DNA of 48,810 nt. Source: Burkholderiales bacterium Ga0077543. Lineage in GTDB: Bacteria; Pseudomonadota; Gammaproteobacteria; Burkholderiales; Burkholderiaceae_C. The stretch lies in assembly GCA_001464055.1 (NCBI GenBank), contig LNET01000108.1, positions 1-48,810 of the forward strand. Reading direction: 5' to 3'. The notes below the pieces were generated by a model. It was not told where the DNA came from and did no database searches. It was given only the letters and a program-made list of their open reading frames with translations. Shown piece by piece: positions 23,860-31,885 of this stretch (position 1 is its first letter; every line of letters starts with the position of its first letter). The translations under genes were made by a program, and so were the position numbers.

Positions 23860-26800
23860 ATGAATGCCCCCCTGCCCGAATCCGTCCGCAAGGCCCTGGA
23901 AACCGTCACCCTGGACGACAAGTACCGGCTGACACAGGGCCGCGCCTTCATGAGCGGCGTACAGGCCCTGGTGCGCCTGCCGATGCTGCAACGCCAGCGC
24001 GACGCGCGGGCCGGGCTGAACACCGCGGGCTTCATCAGCGGCTATCGGGGCAGCCCGCTGGGCGGCTATGACCAGGCGCTGTGGGCCGCCAAGAAGCACC
24101 TGGCCGACAACCACATCGTCTTCCAGCCCGGCGTGAACGAGGAACTGGGCGCCACTGCCGTATGGGGCACCCAGCAGCTCGACCTGTTCCCCGCGAAGGC
24201 GAAGTACGACGGCGTGTTCGGCCTGTGGTACGGCAAGGGCCCGGGCGTGGACCGCTGCAGCGACGTCTTCAAGCATGCCAACATGGCCGGCACCAGCCGG
24301 CATGGCGGCGTGATCGCGATTGCCGCCGACGACCACGTCAGCAAGAGCAGCACCGCCCCGCACCAGAGCGACCACATCTTCAAGGCCTGCGGCCTGCCGG
24401 TGTTCTTCCCCAGCAGTGTCCAGGACATTCTCGACATGGGGCTGCACGCCTTCGCGATGAGCCGCTTCTCAGGGGTGTGGAGCGGCATGAAGACGATCCA
24501 GGAAGTCGTCGAGTCCAGCAGCTCGGTGGTGGTCGACCCCGACCGCGTGAAGATCGTTCTGCCCGAGGACTTCGTCATGCCGCCCGGCGGCCTGCACATC
24601 CGCTGGCCCGACGCACCGCTGGAACAGGAAGCGCGGCTGATGGACTACAAGTGGTACGCGGCCCTGGCCTACGTGCGTGCGAACCGGCTGAACTACAACG
24701 TGCTGACCACCCCGCACGACCGCTTCGGCATCATCGCCACCGGCAAGGCCTACAACGACACGCGCCAGGCCCTCAGCGACCTGGGCCTGGACGACGACGC
24801 CTGCCGCGCCCAGGGCATCAGGCTGCACAAGGTGAACGTGGTCTGGCCGCTGGAAGCCACCATCACGCGCGACTTCGCACAGGGGCTGCAAGAGATCCTG
24901 GTGGTGGAAGAAAAGCGCCAGGTCATCGAATACCAGCTGAAGGAAGAGCTCTACAACTGGCGTGCCGACGTGCGGCCGAACGTGCTGGGCAAGTTCGACG
25001 AACCGGAAGGCGACGAAAGCGGCGGCGAATGGAGCCGCCCCAACCCCAGCGAGAACTGGCTGCTGCGCGCCAAGGCCGACCTGACTCCTGCGATCATCGC
25101 CAAGGCGATCGCCAAGCGGCTGAAGAAGCTGGGGGTGTCCGCCGACATCGCTGCACGCATGGACCAGCGCCTGGCCATCATCGAAGCGCGCGAACGGCAG
25201 TTGAGCGAGCTGAAGATCGACACCGGCGAGCGCGCGCCGTGGTTCTGCAGCGGCTGCCCGCACAACACCAGCACGCGCGTGCCCGAAGGCAGCCGCGCCG
25301 TGGCCGGCATCGGCTGCCACTACATGGCCACCTGGATGGACCGCAGCACCGCCACCTTCACGCAGATGGGCGGCGAAGGCGTGCCCTGGGTCGGGCAGGC
25401 GCCCTTCACGAACGAGGACCATATCTTCGCCAACCTGGGCGACGGCACCTACTTCCACAGCGGCCTCTTGGCCATCCGCCAGAGCATCGCCGCGGGCGTG
25501 AACATCACCTACAAGGTGCTCTACAACGACGCCGTGGCCATGACCGGCGGCCAGCAGGTGGGTGAGCGCGCCGAAGGCCACACCGTGCTGCAGATCATGA
25601 AGAGCCTGACGAGCGAAGGCGTGACCAGGCTCGTCATCGTCACCGACGAGCCCGAGAAGTACAGCGGCGCAAGCCTGGAAGCCGGCGTCACCGTGCACCA
25701 CCGCGACCGGCTCGACGAGATCCAGCGCGAGTTTCGCCTCGTCAAGGGCACCACGGCCATCATCTACGACCAGACCTGCGCGACGGAAAAGCGCCGCCGC
25801 CGCAAGCGCGGGAAGATGGTCGACCCGGCCAAGCGCGTGGTCATCAACGAGCTGGTCTGCGAAGGCTGCGGCGACTGCGGCGTGCAGAGCAACTGCCTGA
25901 GCGTCGAACCGGTGGAAACCGAGTTCGGCCGCAAGCGCCAGATCAACCAGAACAGCTGCAACAAGGACTATTCCTGCGTCAAGGGCTTCTGCCCCAGCTT
26001 CGTCACCGTCGAGGGCGGGCAGATGAAGAAGCCGAAGAAGGAAAGGAAGGGCGACCTGTCGACCCTGCCGCCGCTGCCCGAACCCGGCCTGCCGCTGGCC
26101 GAGGCGGCCTGGGGCATCGTGGTGGGCGGCGTGGGCGGCACCGGCGTCATCACCATCGGCCAGTTGCTCGGCATGGCCGCGCACCTGGAAGGCAAGGGGG
26201 TGGTCACGCAGGACGCCGGCGGCCTGGCCCAGAAGGGCGGTGCCACCTGGAGCCACATCCAGATCGCCAACCGGCCAGACGCCATCTTCACGACCAAGGT
26301 CGACACCGCGCAGGCCGATCTCGTCATCGCCTGTGACAGCATCGTCGGCGCAGCCAAATACACCCTGACCGTGATGCAGCAGGGCCGCACCTATGTGGCG
26401 CTGAACACCCACGGCACGCCCACGGCCGCCTTCGTGCGCAACGCCGACTGGCAGTTTCCGGGCGGCCACTGCGAGGCCGCCATCCGCAACAGCGTGGGCG
26501 ACGCGCTGGTGGGCGCCTTCGACGCCGAGGCCGTGGCCGTGGCCATGCTCGGCGACAGCATCTACACCAACCCGCTGATGCTGGGTTATGCCTGGCAGCA
26601 GGGCCGCATTCCGCTGACGCTGGCCGCACTGATGCGCGCCATCGAACTCAATGGCGTGCAGATCGACAACAACAAGGCCGCCTTCGAATGGGGCCGGCGC
26701 TGCGCCCACGACCTGGCCGCGGTGCAAGCGCTGTTCGCCGCGCGGCAGGTCATCCAATTCGTGAAGAAGCCTGGCCTGGACGACATGCTGGCCAAACGCG

Positions 26801-27423
26801 TGGACTTTCTCACCGGCTACCAGGACGCGGCCTACGCCGCGTCCTACAAGGCCTTCGTCGAGAAGGTGCGGGCTGCCGAATCCCCCCTGGGCGGCACGCT
26901 GCTGACCGAAGCCGTGGCCCGGTATCTGTTCAAGCTGATGGCCTACAAGGACGAATACGAAGTCGCCCGTCTTCACACCGACCCGGCGTTCACCGCGAAG
27001 ATCGCCGATATGTTCGAGGGCGACTACAAGCTGGTGCACCACCTTGCACCGCCGGCCATCGCCAAGACCAATGCCCGCGGCGAACTCATCAAGCAGCCCT
27101 TCGGCCCCTGGATGCGCAGCGCTTTCGGTGTGCTGGCCAGGCTCAAGGGGCTGCGCGGTGGCGCGCTCGACATCTTCGGCCGCCACCCCGAACGCCGCAT
27201 GGAACGGGCACTGATCACCGAGTACCGGGCCTGCATCGACGAGCTGCTGGACACCTTGAACACCGGCAACCGGGCCCTGGCCACGGAGATCGCACGCATC
27301 CCCGAAGACATCCGCGGCTATGGCCATGTCAAGGCCAGGCACCTGGCTGCAGCGCGCGCGAAGTGGGAGCGGCTGATGCGGCAGTGGCGCGAAGGCTCGA
27401 CGGCCGGGCGCCGCGCTGCCTGA
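23860..27423 (+). CDS. Fused indolepyruvate:ferredoxin oxidoreductase
   Basis: This 1187-residue single-chain enzyme decarboxylates aryl- or branched 2-oxoacids to acyl-CoA, passing electrons to ferredoxin. The first 620 residues are an IorA-like thiamine-diphosphate part, with GCPHNTSTRVPEG and, further on, NDAVAMTGGQQVG. A 4Fe-4S segment near residue 667 (CEGCGDCGVQSNC, then more cysteines to CVKGFCPSF) follows. Residues 745-930 are IorB-like, with GVGGTGVITIGQLLGMAAH and AGGLAQKGGATWSH. A further 250-residue tail is normal for this proteobacterial form. It has an AGGAG ribosome site. Aromatic amino-acid breakdown is the likely role. Confidence 0.92.
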   Translation: MNAPLPESVRKALETVTLDDKYRLTQGRAFMSGVQALVRLPMLQRQRDARAGLNTAGFISGYRGSPLGGYDQALWAAKKHLADNHIVFQPGVNEELGATAVWGTQQLDLFPAKAKYDGVFGLWYGKGPGVDRCSDVFKHANMAGTSRHGGVIAIAADDHVSKSSTAPHQSDHIFKACGLPVFFPSSVQDILDMGLHAFAMSRFSGVWSGMKTIQEVVESSSSVVVDPDRVKIVLPEDFVMPPGGLHIRWPDAPLEQEARLMDYKWYAALAYVRANRLNYNVLTTPHDRFGIIATGKAYNDTRQALSDLGLDDDACRAQGIRLHKVNVVWPLEATITRDFAQGLQEILVVEEKRQVIEYQLKEELYNWRADVRPNVLGKFDEPEGDESGGEWSRPNPSENWLLRAKADLTPAIIAKAIAKRLKKLGVSADIAARMDQRLAIIEARERQLSELKIDTGERAPWFCSGCPHNTSTRVPEGSRAVAGIGCHYMATWMDRSTATFTQMGGEGVPWVGQAPFTNEDHIFANLGDGTYFHSGLLAIRQSIAAGVNITYKVLYNDAVAMTGGQQVGERAEGHTVLQIMKSLTSEGVTRLVIVTDEPEKYSGASLEAGVTVHHRDRLDEIQREFRLVKGTTAIIYDQTCATEKRRRRKRGKMVDPAKRVVINELVCEGCGDCGVQSNCLSVEPVETEFGRKRQINQNSCNKDYSCVKGFCPSFVTVEGGQMKKPKKERKGDLSTLPPLPEPGLPLAEAAWGIVVGGVGGTGVITIGQLLGMAAHLEGKGVVTQDAGGLAQKGGATWSHIQIANRPDAIFTTKVDTAQADLVIACDSIVGAAKYTLTVMQQGRTYVALNTHGTPTAAFVRNADWQFPGGHCEAAIRNSVGDALVGAFDAEAVAVAMLGDSIYTNPLMLGYAWQQGRIPLTLAALMRAIELNGVQIDNNKAAFEWGRRCAHDLAAVQALFAARQVIQFVKKPGLDDMLAKRVDFLTGYQDAAYAASYKAFVEKVRAAESPLGGTLLTEAVARYLFKLMAYKDEYEVARLHTDPAFTAKIADMFEGDYKLVHHLAPPAIAKTNARGELIKQPFGPWMRSAFGVLARLKGLRGGALDIFGRHPERRMERALITEYRACIDELLDTLNTGNRALATEIARIPEDIRGYGHVKARHLAAARAKWERLMRQWREGSTAGRRAA

Positions 27424-27424
27424 A

Positions 27425-27446
27425 GTCAAGCATTCGTCAAGCGTTC
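27425..27446. repeat. Tandem 11-bp direct repeat after the oxidoreductase gene
   Basis: GTCAAGCATTC (27425-27435) is followed at once by GTCAAGCGTTC (27436-27446), differing in one base. It lies just after the oxidoreductase stop and 72 bp before the cytochrome b561 start. It could be a tandem regulator site for the b561/YceI operon, or a small chance repeat. Confidence 0.4.
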
Positions 27447-27517
27447 GCCGGACCTGACCGCGGCAGACAAACGGCTTGAACGCCGGCGGCGGGGCGGGGA
27501 GTGACACTCTGTTCGTG

Positions 27518-28054
27518 ATGAGTCCACACCCCCGCTACCACCCCGTCAGCATGGCCCTGCACTGGCTGCTGGCCCTGTTGATCCTGGGCTCGCTCGCCGT
27601 CGGGCTCTACATGACCGGCCTGCCGTTCTCACCGCAAAGGCTGAAGCTCTACAACTGGCACAAGTGGGCCGGGGTCGCCATCCTGGTGCTGTCGGCAGCC
27701 CGGCTGCTCTGGCGCCTTGTGCAGCGCCCACCGGCCATGCCTGCCATGCCGGCCTGGCAGGCCAGGGCGGCTCATGGCGCGCATCTGGCGCTCTACCTGC
27801 TGTTCTTCGCCGTGCCTCTGTCAGGCTGGGCCTACAGCTCGGCTTCGGGCTTTCCCATTGTCATGTTTGCGGTGCTTCCCCTGCCCGACTGGGTGCCGGT
27901 CAGCCGCGAGCTTGCCGAGACGCTCAAGCCCGTTCATCACTACCTGGCCTATGCGCTGGGTGGCGTCATCGGCCTGCACGTGGCCGGCGCGCTGAAACAT
28001 CATTTCATCGACCGCGACGGTCTGCTGCTGCGCATGATGCCCGGCCGCAACTGA
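27518..28054 (+). CDS. Cytochrome b561
   Basis: This 178-residue membrane protein has four predicted spans. Conserved histidines suited to two b-type hemes are in HPVSMALHWLLALL, YNWHKWAGVAIL, ARAAHGAHLALYLLF and the HHYLAYALGGVIGLHVAGALKHH region. The E. coli relative is a di-heme quinol-dependent enzyme that reduces superoxide; electron transfer at the inner membrane is the safe general role. It is followed by three YceI genes on the same strand. The b561-YceI pairing is common in proteobacteria and points to a lipid or quinone-linked function. Confidence 0.92.
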   Translation: MSPHPRYHPVSMALHWLLALLILGSLAVGLYMTGLPFSPQRLKLYNWHKWAGVAILVLSAARLLWRLVQRPPAMPAMPAWQARAAHGAHLALYLLFFAVPLSGWAYSSASGFPIVMFAVLPLPDWVPVSRELAETLKPVHHYLAYALGGVIGLHVAGALKHHFIDRDGLLLRMMPGRN

Positions 28055-28080
28055 AGCACCCCAGTCCATCCGAGATTCGA

Positions 28081-28683
28081 ATGACATCAAACATGCTTTA
28101 TGCGCTGACGCTGAGCAGCGCGTTGCTAGCAGCCAGCTTGCACCCCGGCAAAGCCCATGCGCAGCCCACGGCCGCACAACTGCAGACGGCTGCCAGCGAG
28201 ATCGCGTTCACCACGCGGCAGATGGGCGTGCCCGTCGAGGGCAAGTTCACCCGCTTCACGGCCCAGGTCATGCTGGACCCCAGGAAGCCCGAGACCGGCT
28301 CGGTCGGTCTTGTCATCGAAACCGGCAGCGCCCGCTTCGGCAGCGCCGAACTCGACGCCGAGGTCCCCAAGCCCACCTGGCTGAACGTGCCTGCATTCCC
28401 GCGCGCCACATTCCAGTCCACCGGCATCAAGCCCGCCGGCCCGGGCAAGTTCGAAGTGGCCGGCAAGCTCGCCATCAAGGGCTCGACGCGGGAACTCGTG
28501 GTGCCGGTGCAGGTGGTACAGACCGGCAGCGGCGCCGCCCTGAACAGCACCGTCACCGGCAGCTTCGTCCTCAAGCGCCTGGACTTCAAGATCGGCGAAG
28601 CCGAATGGGCCGATACGTCCATGCTCGGCAACGACGTGGCCGTCAAGTTCAAGCTGGTGCTGACCGGCCTGGCACCGCTGTAG
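28081..28683 (+). CDS. YceI-family periplasmic protein (first of three)
   Basis: This 200-residue protein has a Sec signal (LYALTLSSALLAASLHPGKAHA) and an eight-stranded YceI lipocalin-like barrel that binds isoprenoid-type lipids in known members. It has the family elements SEIAFTTRQMGVPVEGKFTR and LAIKGSTRELVVPVQV, ending SMLGNDVAVKFKLVLTG. It starts 26 bp after cytochrome b561. It is more divergent than the two copies that follow and lacks their cysteine pair. Confidence 0.9.
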   Translation: MTSNMLYALTLSSALLAASLHPGKAHAQPTAAQLQTAASEIAFTTRQMGVPVEGKFTRFTAQVMLDPRKPETGSVGLVIETGSARFGSAELDAEVPKPTWLNVPAFPRATFQSTGIKPAGPGKFEVAGKLAIKGSTRELVVPVQVVQTGSGAALNSTVTGSFVLKRLDFKIGEAEWADTSMLGNDVAVKFKLVLTGLAPL

Positions 28684-28723
28684 TCACCCCCATCCTTAGC
28701 CCACCCTCCACGGAGAATCACCC

Positions 28724-29299
28724 ATGAACCGTTTTCTCATCGGCGCCGCTATGGCGGCGGCTTTCGGCCTGGCCGGCACGGCGCAGGCCCAGACCGCCAC
28801 CTACACCATCGACCCCACCCACACCTTCGTGACCTTCGAAGCACTGCACTTCGGCACCTCGACCACGCGCGGGCGCTTCGACAAGAAGGAAGGCAGCATC
28901 CAGTTCGACCGTGCCGGCAAGACCGGCAAGCTCGACATCACCATCGACATGGCCTCGATCAACACGGGCGTGGCGCCTTTCGACAAGCACCTCCAGGGCA
29001 CGGATTTCTTCAACGTCGCAGCCCACCCGACGGCCCGCTTCGTCGCCGACAACCTCGGCTTCGACGGCGACAAGGTCACGCGCGTGAATGGCATGCTGAC
29101 GATGCTGGGAAAGACCGGGCCGGTGGTGCTGACCGCAAGCCGCTTCAACTGCTACGACAACCCCTTCTTCAAGCGCCAGGTCTGTGGCGGCGACTTCGAA
29201 ACCACGATCAAGCGCAGCCAGTGGGGCATGAGCTATGGCCTGCCGGGCATCCCCGACGACGTGCGGCTGACCGTCCAGGTCGAAGCCATCAAGCAGTAA
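28724..29299 (+). CDS. YceI-family periplasmic protein (second of three)
   Basis: This 191-residue protein has a signal peptide ending near GTAQAQ. The mature part begins TYTIDPTHTFVTFEALHFGT, a textbook YceI start (D-x-x-H-T-x-x-x-F). It carries two cysteines (FNCYDNPFFKRQVCGGDF) that the next gene also has and the first lacks, possibly forming a disulfide. It is 40 bp after the first YceI gene with an ACGGAGAA ribosome site. Confidence 0.93.
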   Translation: MNRFLIGAAMAAAFGLAGTAQAQTATYTIDPTHTFVTFEALHFGTSTTRGRFDKKEGSIQFDRAGKTGKLDITIDMASINTGVAPFDKHLQGTDFFNVAAHPTARFVADNLGFDGDKVTRVNGMLTMLGKTGPVVLTASRFNCYDNPFFKRQVCGGDFETTIKRSQWGMSYGLPGIPDDVRLTVQVEAIKQ

Positions 29300-29326
29300 G
29301 TCGTGTCATGCCCCAAGATCCGGGGC

Positions 29327-29908
29327 ATGAAGACAGTTCACTTCGCGCTCGCCGCGGTGGCGCTGCTGGGTTCAGCGCACCCTGGCTCAGCACAGCCGCT
29401 GGACTTCACCCTGCTGCCGGACCACAGCTTCGTCCAGTTCGAAGTCCTGCACTTCGGCACCAGCACGACACGCGGTCGCTTCGGCCCCTTGTCGGGCCAG
29501 GCGACCCTGGACCGCGCCGCCGGCCGGGGCGAAGTCAGCCTGCGCATCGCCACGGCCGGGGTCAGCACGGGCCTGCCTGTGTTCGACGCCCGCCTGCGCC
29601 AGCCCGATCTGCTGGACAGCAGCGGGCACCCGGAAGCCTTCTTCGTTTCGCGCAATTTCCGCTTCGAAGGCGAACGCCTCGTCGAAGTGCGTGGCGAGTT
29701 CACGCTGCGCGGCATGTCCAGGCCATTGACCCTGAAGGCTCAGGGTTTCCACTGCCGAATCGAGCCCACCGCCCGTCGCGAGGTCTGCGGCGGCGACTTC
29801 GAAGCCAGCTTCAAGCGCAGCGACTACGGCGCGAGCTTCGGTCTGCCGCTGGTGGGCAACGACGTCCGGCTGCTGATACAGGTCGAGGCGGCGCGCGCGA
29901 TCCCGTGA
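29327..29908 (+). CDS. YceI-family periplasmic protein (third of three)
   Basis: This 193-residue protein has a signal peptide ending GSAQP. It is clearly a paralogue of the second copy: LHFGTSTTRGRF is identical, and the cysteine pair (FHCRIEPTARREVCGGDF) and the end GNDVRLLIQVEAA are shared. The middle has diverged and is more arginine-rich. It starts 27 bp after the second gene. A recent tandem duplication followed by divergence is the simplest history. Confidence 0.9.
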   Translation: MKTVHFALAAVALLGSAHPGSAQPLDFTLLPDHSFVQFEVLHFGTSTTRGRFGPLSGQATLDRAAGRGEVSLRIATAGVSTGLPVFDARLRQPDLLDSSGHPEAFFVSRNFRFEGERLVEVRGEFTLRGMSRPLTLKAQGFHCRIEPTARREVCGGDFEASFKRSDYGASFGLPLVGNDVRLLIQVEAARAIP

Positions 29909-29988
29909 ATCAGGGGCGACGCTTTGTCGGGCGTTCCTCGGGTTACACCGACTTGTTCTACCCGGCAAGGCCCTCCAAACTCGAGGCA

Positions 29989-30005
29989 CTTTGTCTTGGA
30001 CAAAG
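29989..30005. promoter_or_regulatory. Perfect inverted repeat upstream of the TRAP operon
   Basis: CTTTGTC-TTG-GACAAAG is a perfect 7-bp inverted repeat with a 3-bp spacer, centred about 48 bp before the dctP start. Size and position fit a dimeric regulator's operator near the promoter. No regulator gene lies beside the operon upstream. Confidence 0.45.
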
Positions 30006-30044
30006 CTTTATCCCGTATTTGACCTTGTTCAGGAGAAACCTTAT

Positions 30045-31160
30045 ATGACCGACGCCAAGAAGGCCGCCCCTCGCCGCAAGTTTCTGCACAGCGCCGCCGC
30101 CGGTGCGGTGGGCGCGGGCGCCCTGGCTGTACCCGCCGTCTCCAGCGCCCAGACCACCAGCCTGCGCTTCCAGAGCACCTGGCCGGCCAAGGACATCTTC
30201 CACGAGTACGCCAACGACTTCGCCGCCAAGGTGAACAACATGGCCGGCAACCGCCTGAAGATCGAAGTCCTGCCGGCAGGCTCTGTCGTTCCCGCGTTCC
30301 AGTTGCTCGAAGCCGTGGCCAAGGGCACGCTCGACGGCGGTCACGGCGTGGTGGCTTACCACTACGGCAAGAATTCGGCACTGGCGCTCTGGGGCTCGGG
30401 CCCATCCTTCGGCATGAACCCGAACATGCTGCTGGCCTGGCACAACTACGGCGGCGGAAAAGAGCTGCTGACCGAGATCTACAAGAGCCTGAACCTGGAA
30501 GTGGTGTCGTACCTGTACGGCCCGATGCCCACGCAGCCTTTCGGCTGGTTCAAGAAACCGATCGCCAAGCTCGAAGACCTGAAGGGCGTGAAGTTCCGTA
30601 CCGTGGGCCTGGCGGTGGACATGTACACCGAAATGGGTGCAGCCGTGAACCCGCTGCCCGGTGGCGAAATCGTGCCGGCGCTGGACCGCGGCCTGATCGA
30701 CGGCGCCGAGTTCAACAACGCCAGCTCGGACCGCCTGCTGGGCTTCCCCGACGTCGTCAAGAACTGCATGCTGCAAAGCTTCCACCAGAGCGGCGAGCAG
30801 TTCGAGATCCTGTTCAACAAGGGCAAGCTCGACGCCCTGCCGACCGAGCTGAAGTCGATCATCGACTTCGGCGTGCAGGCCGCCAGCGCCGACATGAGCT
30901 GGAAGGCCGTGCAGCGCAACTCGCTGGACTACATCGAGCTGAAGAAGGCCGGCGTCAAGTTCTTCAAGACACCCGATGCCATCCTGCGTACGCAACTGAC
31001 CACCTGGGACAAGATCGTGGCCAAGCGCAGCGGCGAGAACCCGCTGTTCAAGAAGGTGATCGACTCTCAGAAGGCGTTCGCGGGCCGTGCCGGTTCCTGG
31101 TGGAACGACTACACGGTCGACTTCAAGATGGCCTACAACCACTACTTCGGACGCAAGTAA
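30045..31160 (+). CDS. TRAP transporter substrate-binding protein (DctP type)
   Basis: This 371-residue protein starts at ATG 30045 after an AGGAGA ribosome site. A twin-arginine signal (RRKFLHSAAAGAVGAGALAV) indicates Tat export. The mature chain (LRFQSTWPAKDIFHEYANDF, GVKFRTVGLAVDMYTEMGAAV) resembles the TakP/DctP7 subfamily that binds 2-oxoacids and similar carboxylates. It is the first gene of a complete dctPQM operon. The exact ligand is inferred only by subfamily resemblance. Confidence 0.92.
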   Translation: MTDAKKAAPRRKFLHSAAAGAVGAGALAVPAVSSAQTTSLRFQSTWPAKDIFHEYANDFAAKVNNMAGNRLKIEVLPAGSVVPAFQLLEAVAKGTLDGGHGVVAYHYGKNSALALWGSGPSFGMNPNMLLAWHNYGGGKELLTEIYKSLNLEVVSYLYGPMPTQPFGWFKKPIAKLEDLKGVKFRTVGLAVDMYTEMGAAVNPLPGGEIVPALDRGLIDGAEFNNASSDRLLGFPDVVKNCMLQSFHQSGEQFEILFNKGKLDALPTELKSIIDFGVQAASADMSWKAVQRNSLDYIELKKAGVKFFKTPDAILRTQLTTWDKIVAKRSGENPLFKKVIDSQKAFAGRAGSWWNDYTVDFKMAYNHYFGRK

Positions 31161-31198
31161 GCGCTACCGTCGCAGACTGAGACTGAGTCGACAATCCC

Positions 31199-31223
31199 GG
31201 GGGCGCCGCGCGACGGCGCCCCC
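31199..31223 (+). promoter_or_regulatory. Strong hairpin between dctP and dctQ
   Basis: GGGGGCGCC (31199-31207), a 7-nt loop and GGCGCCCCC (31215-31223) form a perfect 9-bp GC stem, followed by GTCGTTTG. It sits 39 bp after the dctP stop and about 40 bp before dctQ. The weak U-tract suggests partial termination or protection of the dctP mRNA 3' end, which would give more binding protein than permease, a common arrangement in transporter operons. Confidence 0.65.
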
Positions 31224-31264
31224 GTCGTTTGTGCGACGAACCTGTAGAGCTCGAGAGGAAACCC

Positions 31265-31885
31265 ATGCAGAAGTTGCTGCTGGCGGTCGACCGTTTCTCC
31301 ACCTTCGTCGGGCAGGCGTTCGCCTGGTCGGTGGTCGGTCTGACGGCCTTGATCAGCTGGGAAGTGTTCAACCGCTATGTGTTGAACAACCCACACGCCT
31401 GGGTGCTGGACGCCCAGATCATGCTTTATGGCACCCTGTTCATGTGTGCCGGCGCCTACACGCTGAGCAAGGCAGGCCATGTGCGCGGCGATGTGCTGTA
31501 CGGGTTCTTCCGGCCCCGGGTGCAGGCCAGCATCGACCTGACGCTGTACATCATCTTCTTCCTGCCCGGAATCCTGGCGCTGACCTGGGCCGGCTGGGCG
31601 TACTTCGGCGACTCTCTGGCGATTCGCGAACAGACCTTCAACGCCGACCCGCTGCCGGTCTATCCGTTCAAGTTCATCATTCCTTTCGCCGGCGCCGTGT
31701 TGCTGCTGCAAGGCCTGGCCGAGATAGCGCGCTGCGTGATCTGCCTGCGCCAGGGTGAATGGCCTTCGCGTGAACAGGACGTCGAGGAAGTCGACGTCGA
31801 GAAGCTGAAGGACATGGTCCACGTCAAGGACGCCGACATCGAAGCCCTCGACGACCTCGTCGTGAAGCAGGGCAAGCACTCATGA
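31265..31885 (+). CDS. TRAP transporter small permease (DctQ type)
   Basis: This 206-residue membrane protein has four spans, including FAWSVVGLTALISWEVFNRYV and LTLYIIFFLPGILALTWAGW. The C-terminal 45 residues are acidic and charged. NRYV and GHVRGDVLYGF are typical DctQ features. It has an AGAGGAAA ribosome site and overlaps dctM by 4 bp (ATGA). It forms the small subunit of the sodium-driven carboxylate importer. Confidence 0.9.
   Translation: MQKLLLAVDRFSTFVGQAFAWSVVGLTALISWEVFNRYVLNNPHAWVLDAQIMLYGTLFMCAGAYTLSKAGHVRGDVLYGFFRPRVQASIDLTLYIIFFLPGILALTWAGWAYFGDSLAIREQTFNADPLPVYPFKFIIPFAGAVLLLQGLAEIARCVICLRQGEWPSREQDVEEVDVEKLKDMVHVKDADIEALDDLVVKQGKHS

Noticed and set aside
24469..27507. Very long open frame (1012 codons) opposite the indolepyruvate oxidoreductase gene.
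   Set aside because: It mirrors a well-supported gene with clear motifs. Its translation is rich in His, Ala, Gly and Val typical of antisense frames in GC-rich DNA, with no recognisable domain.
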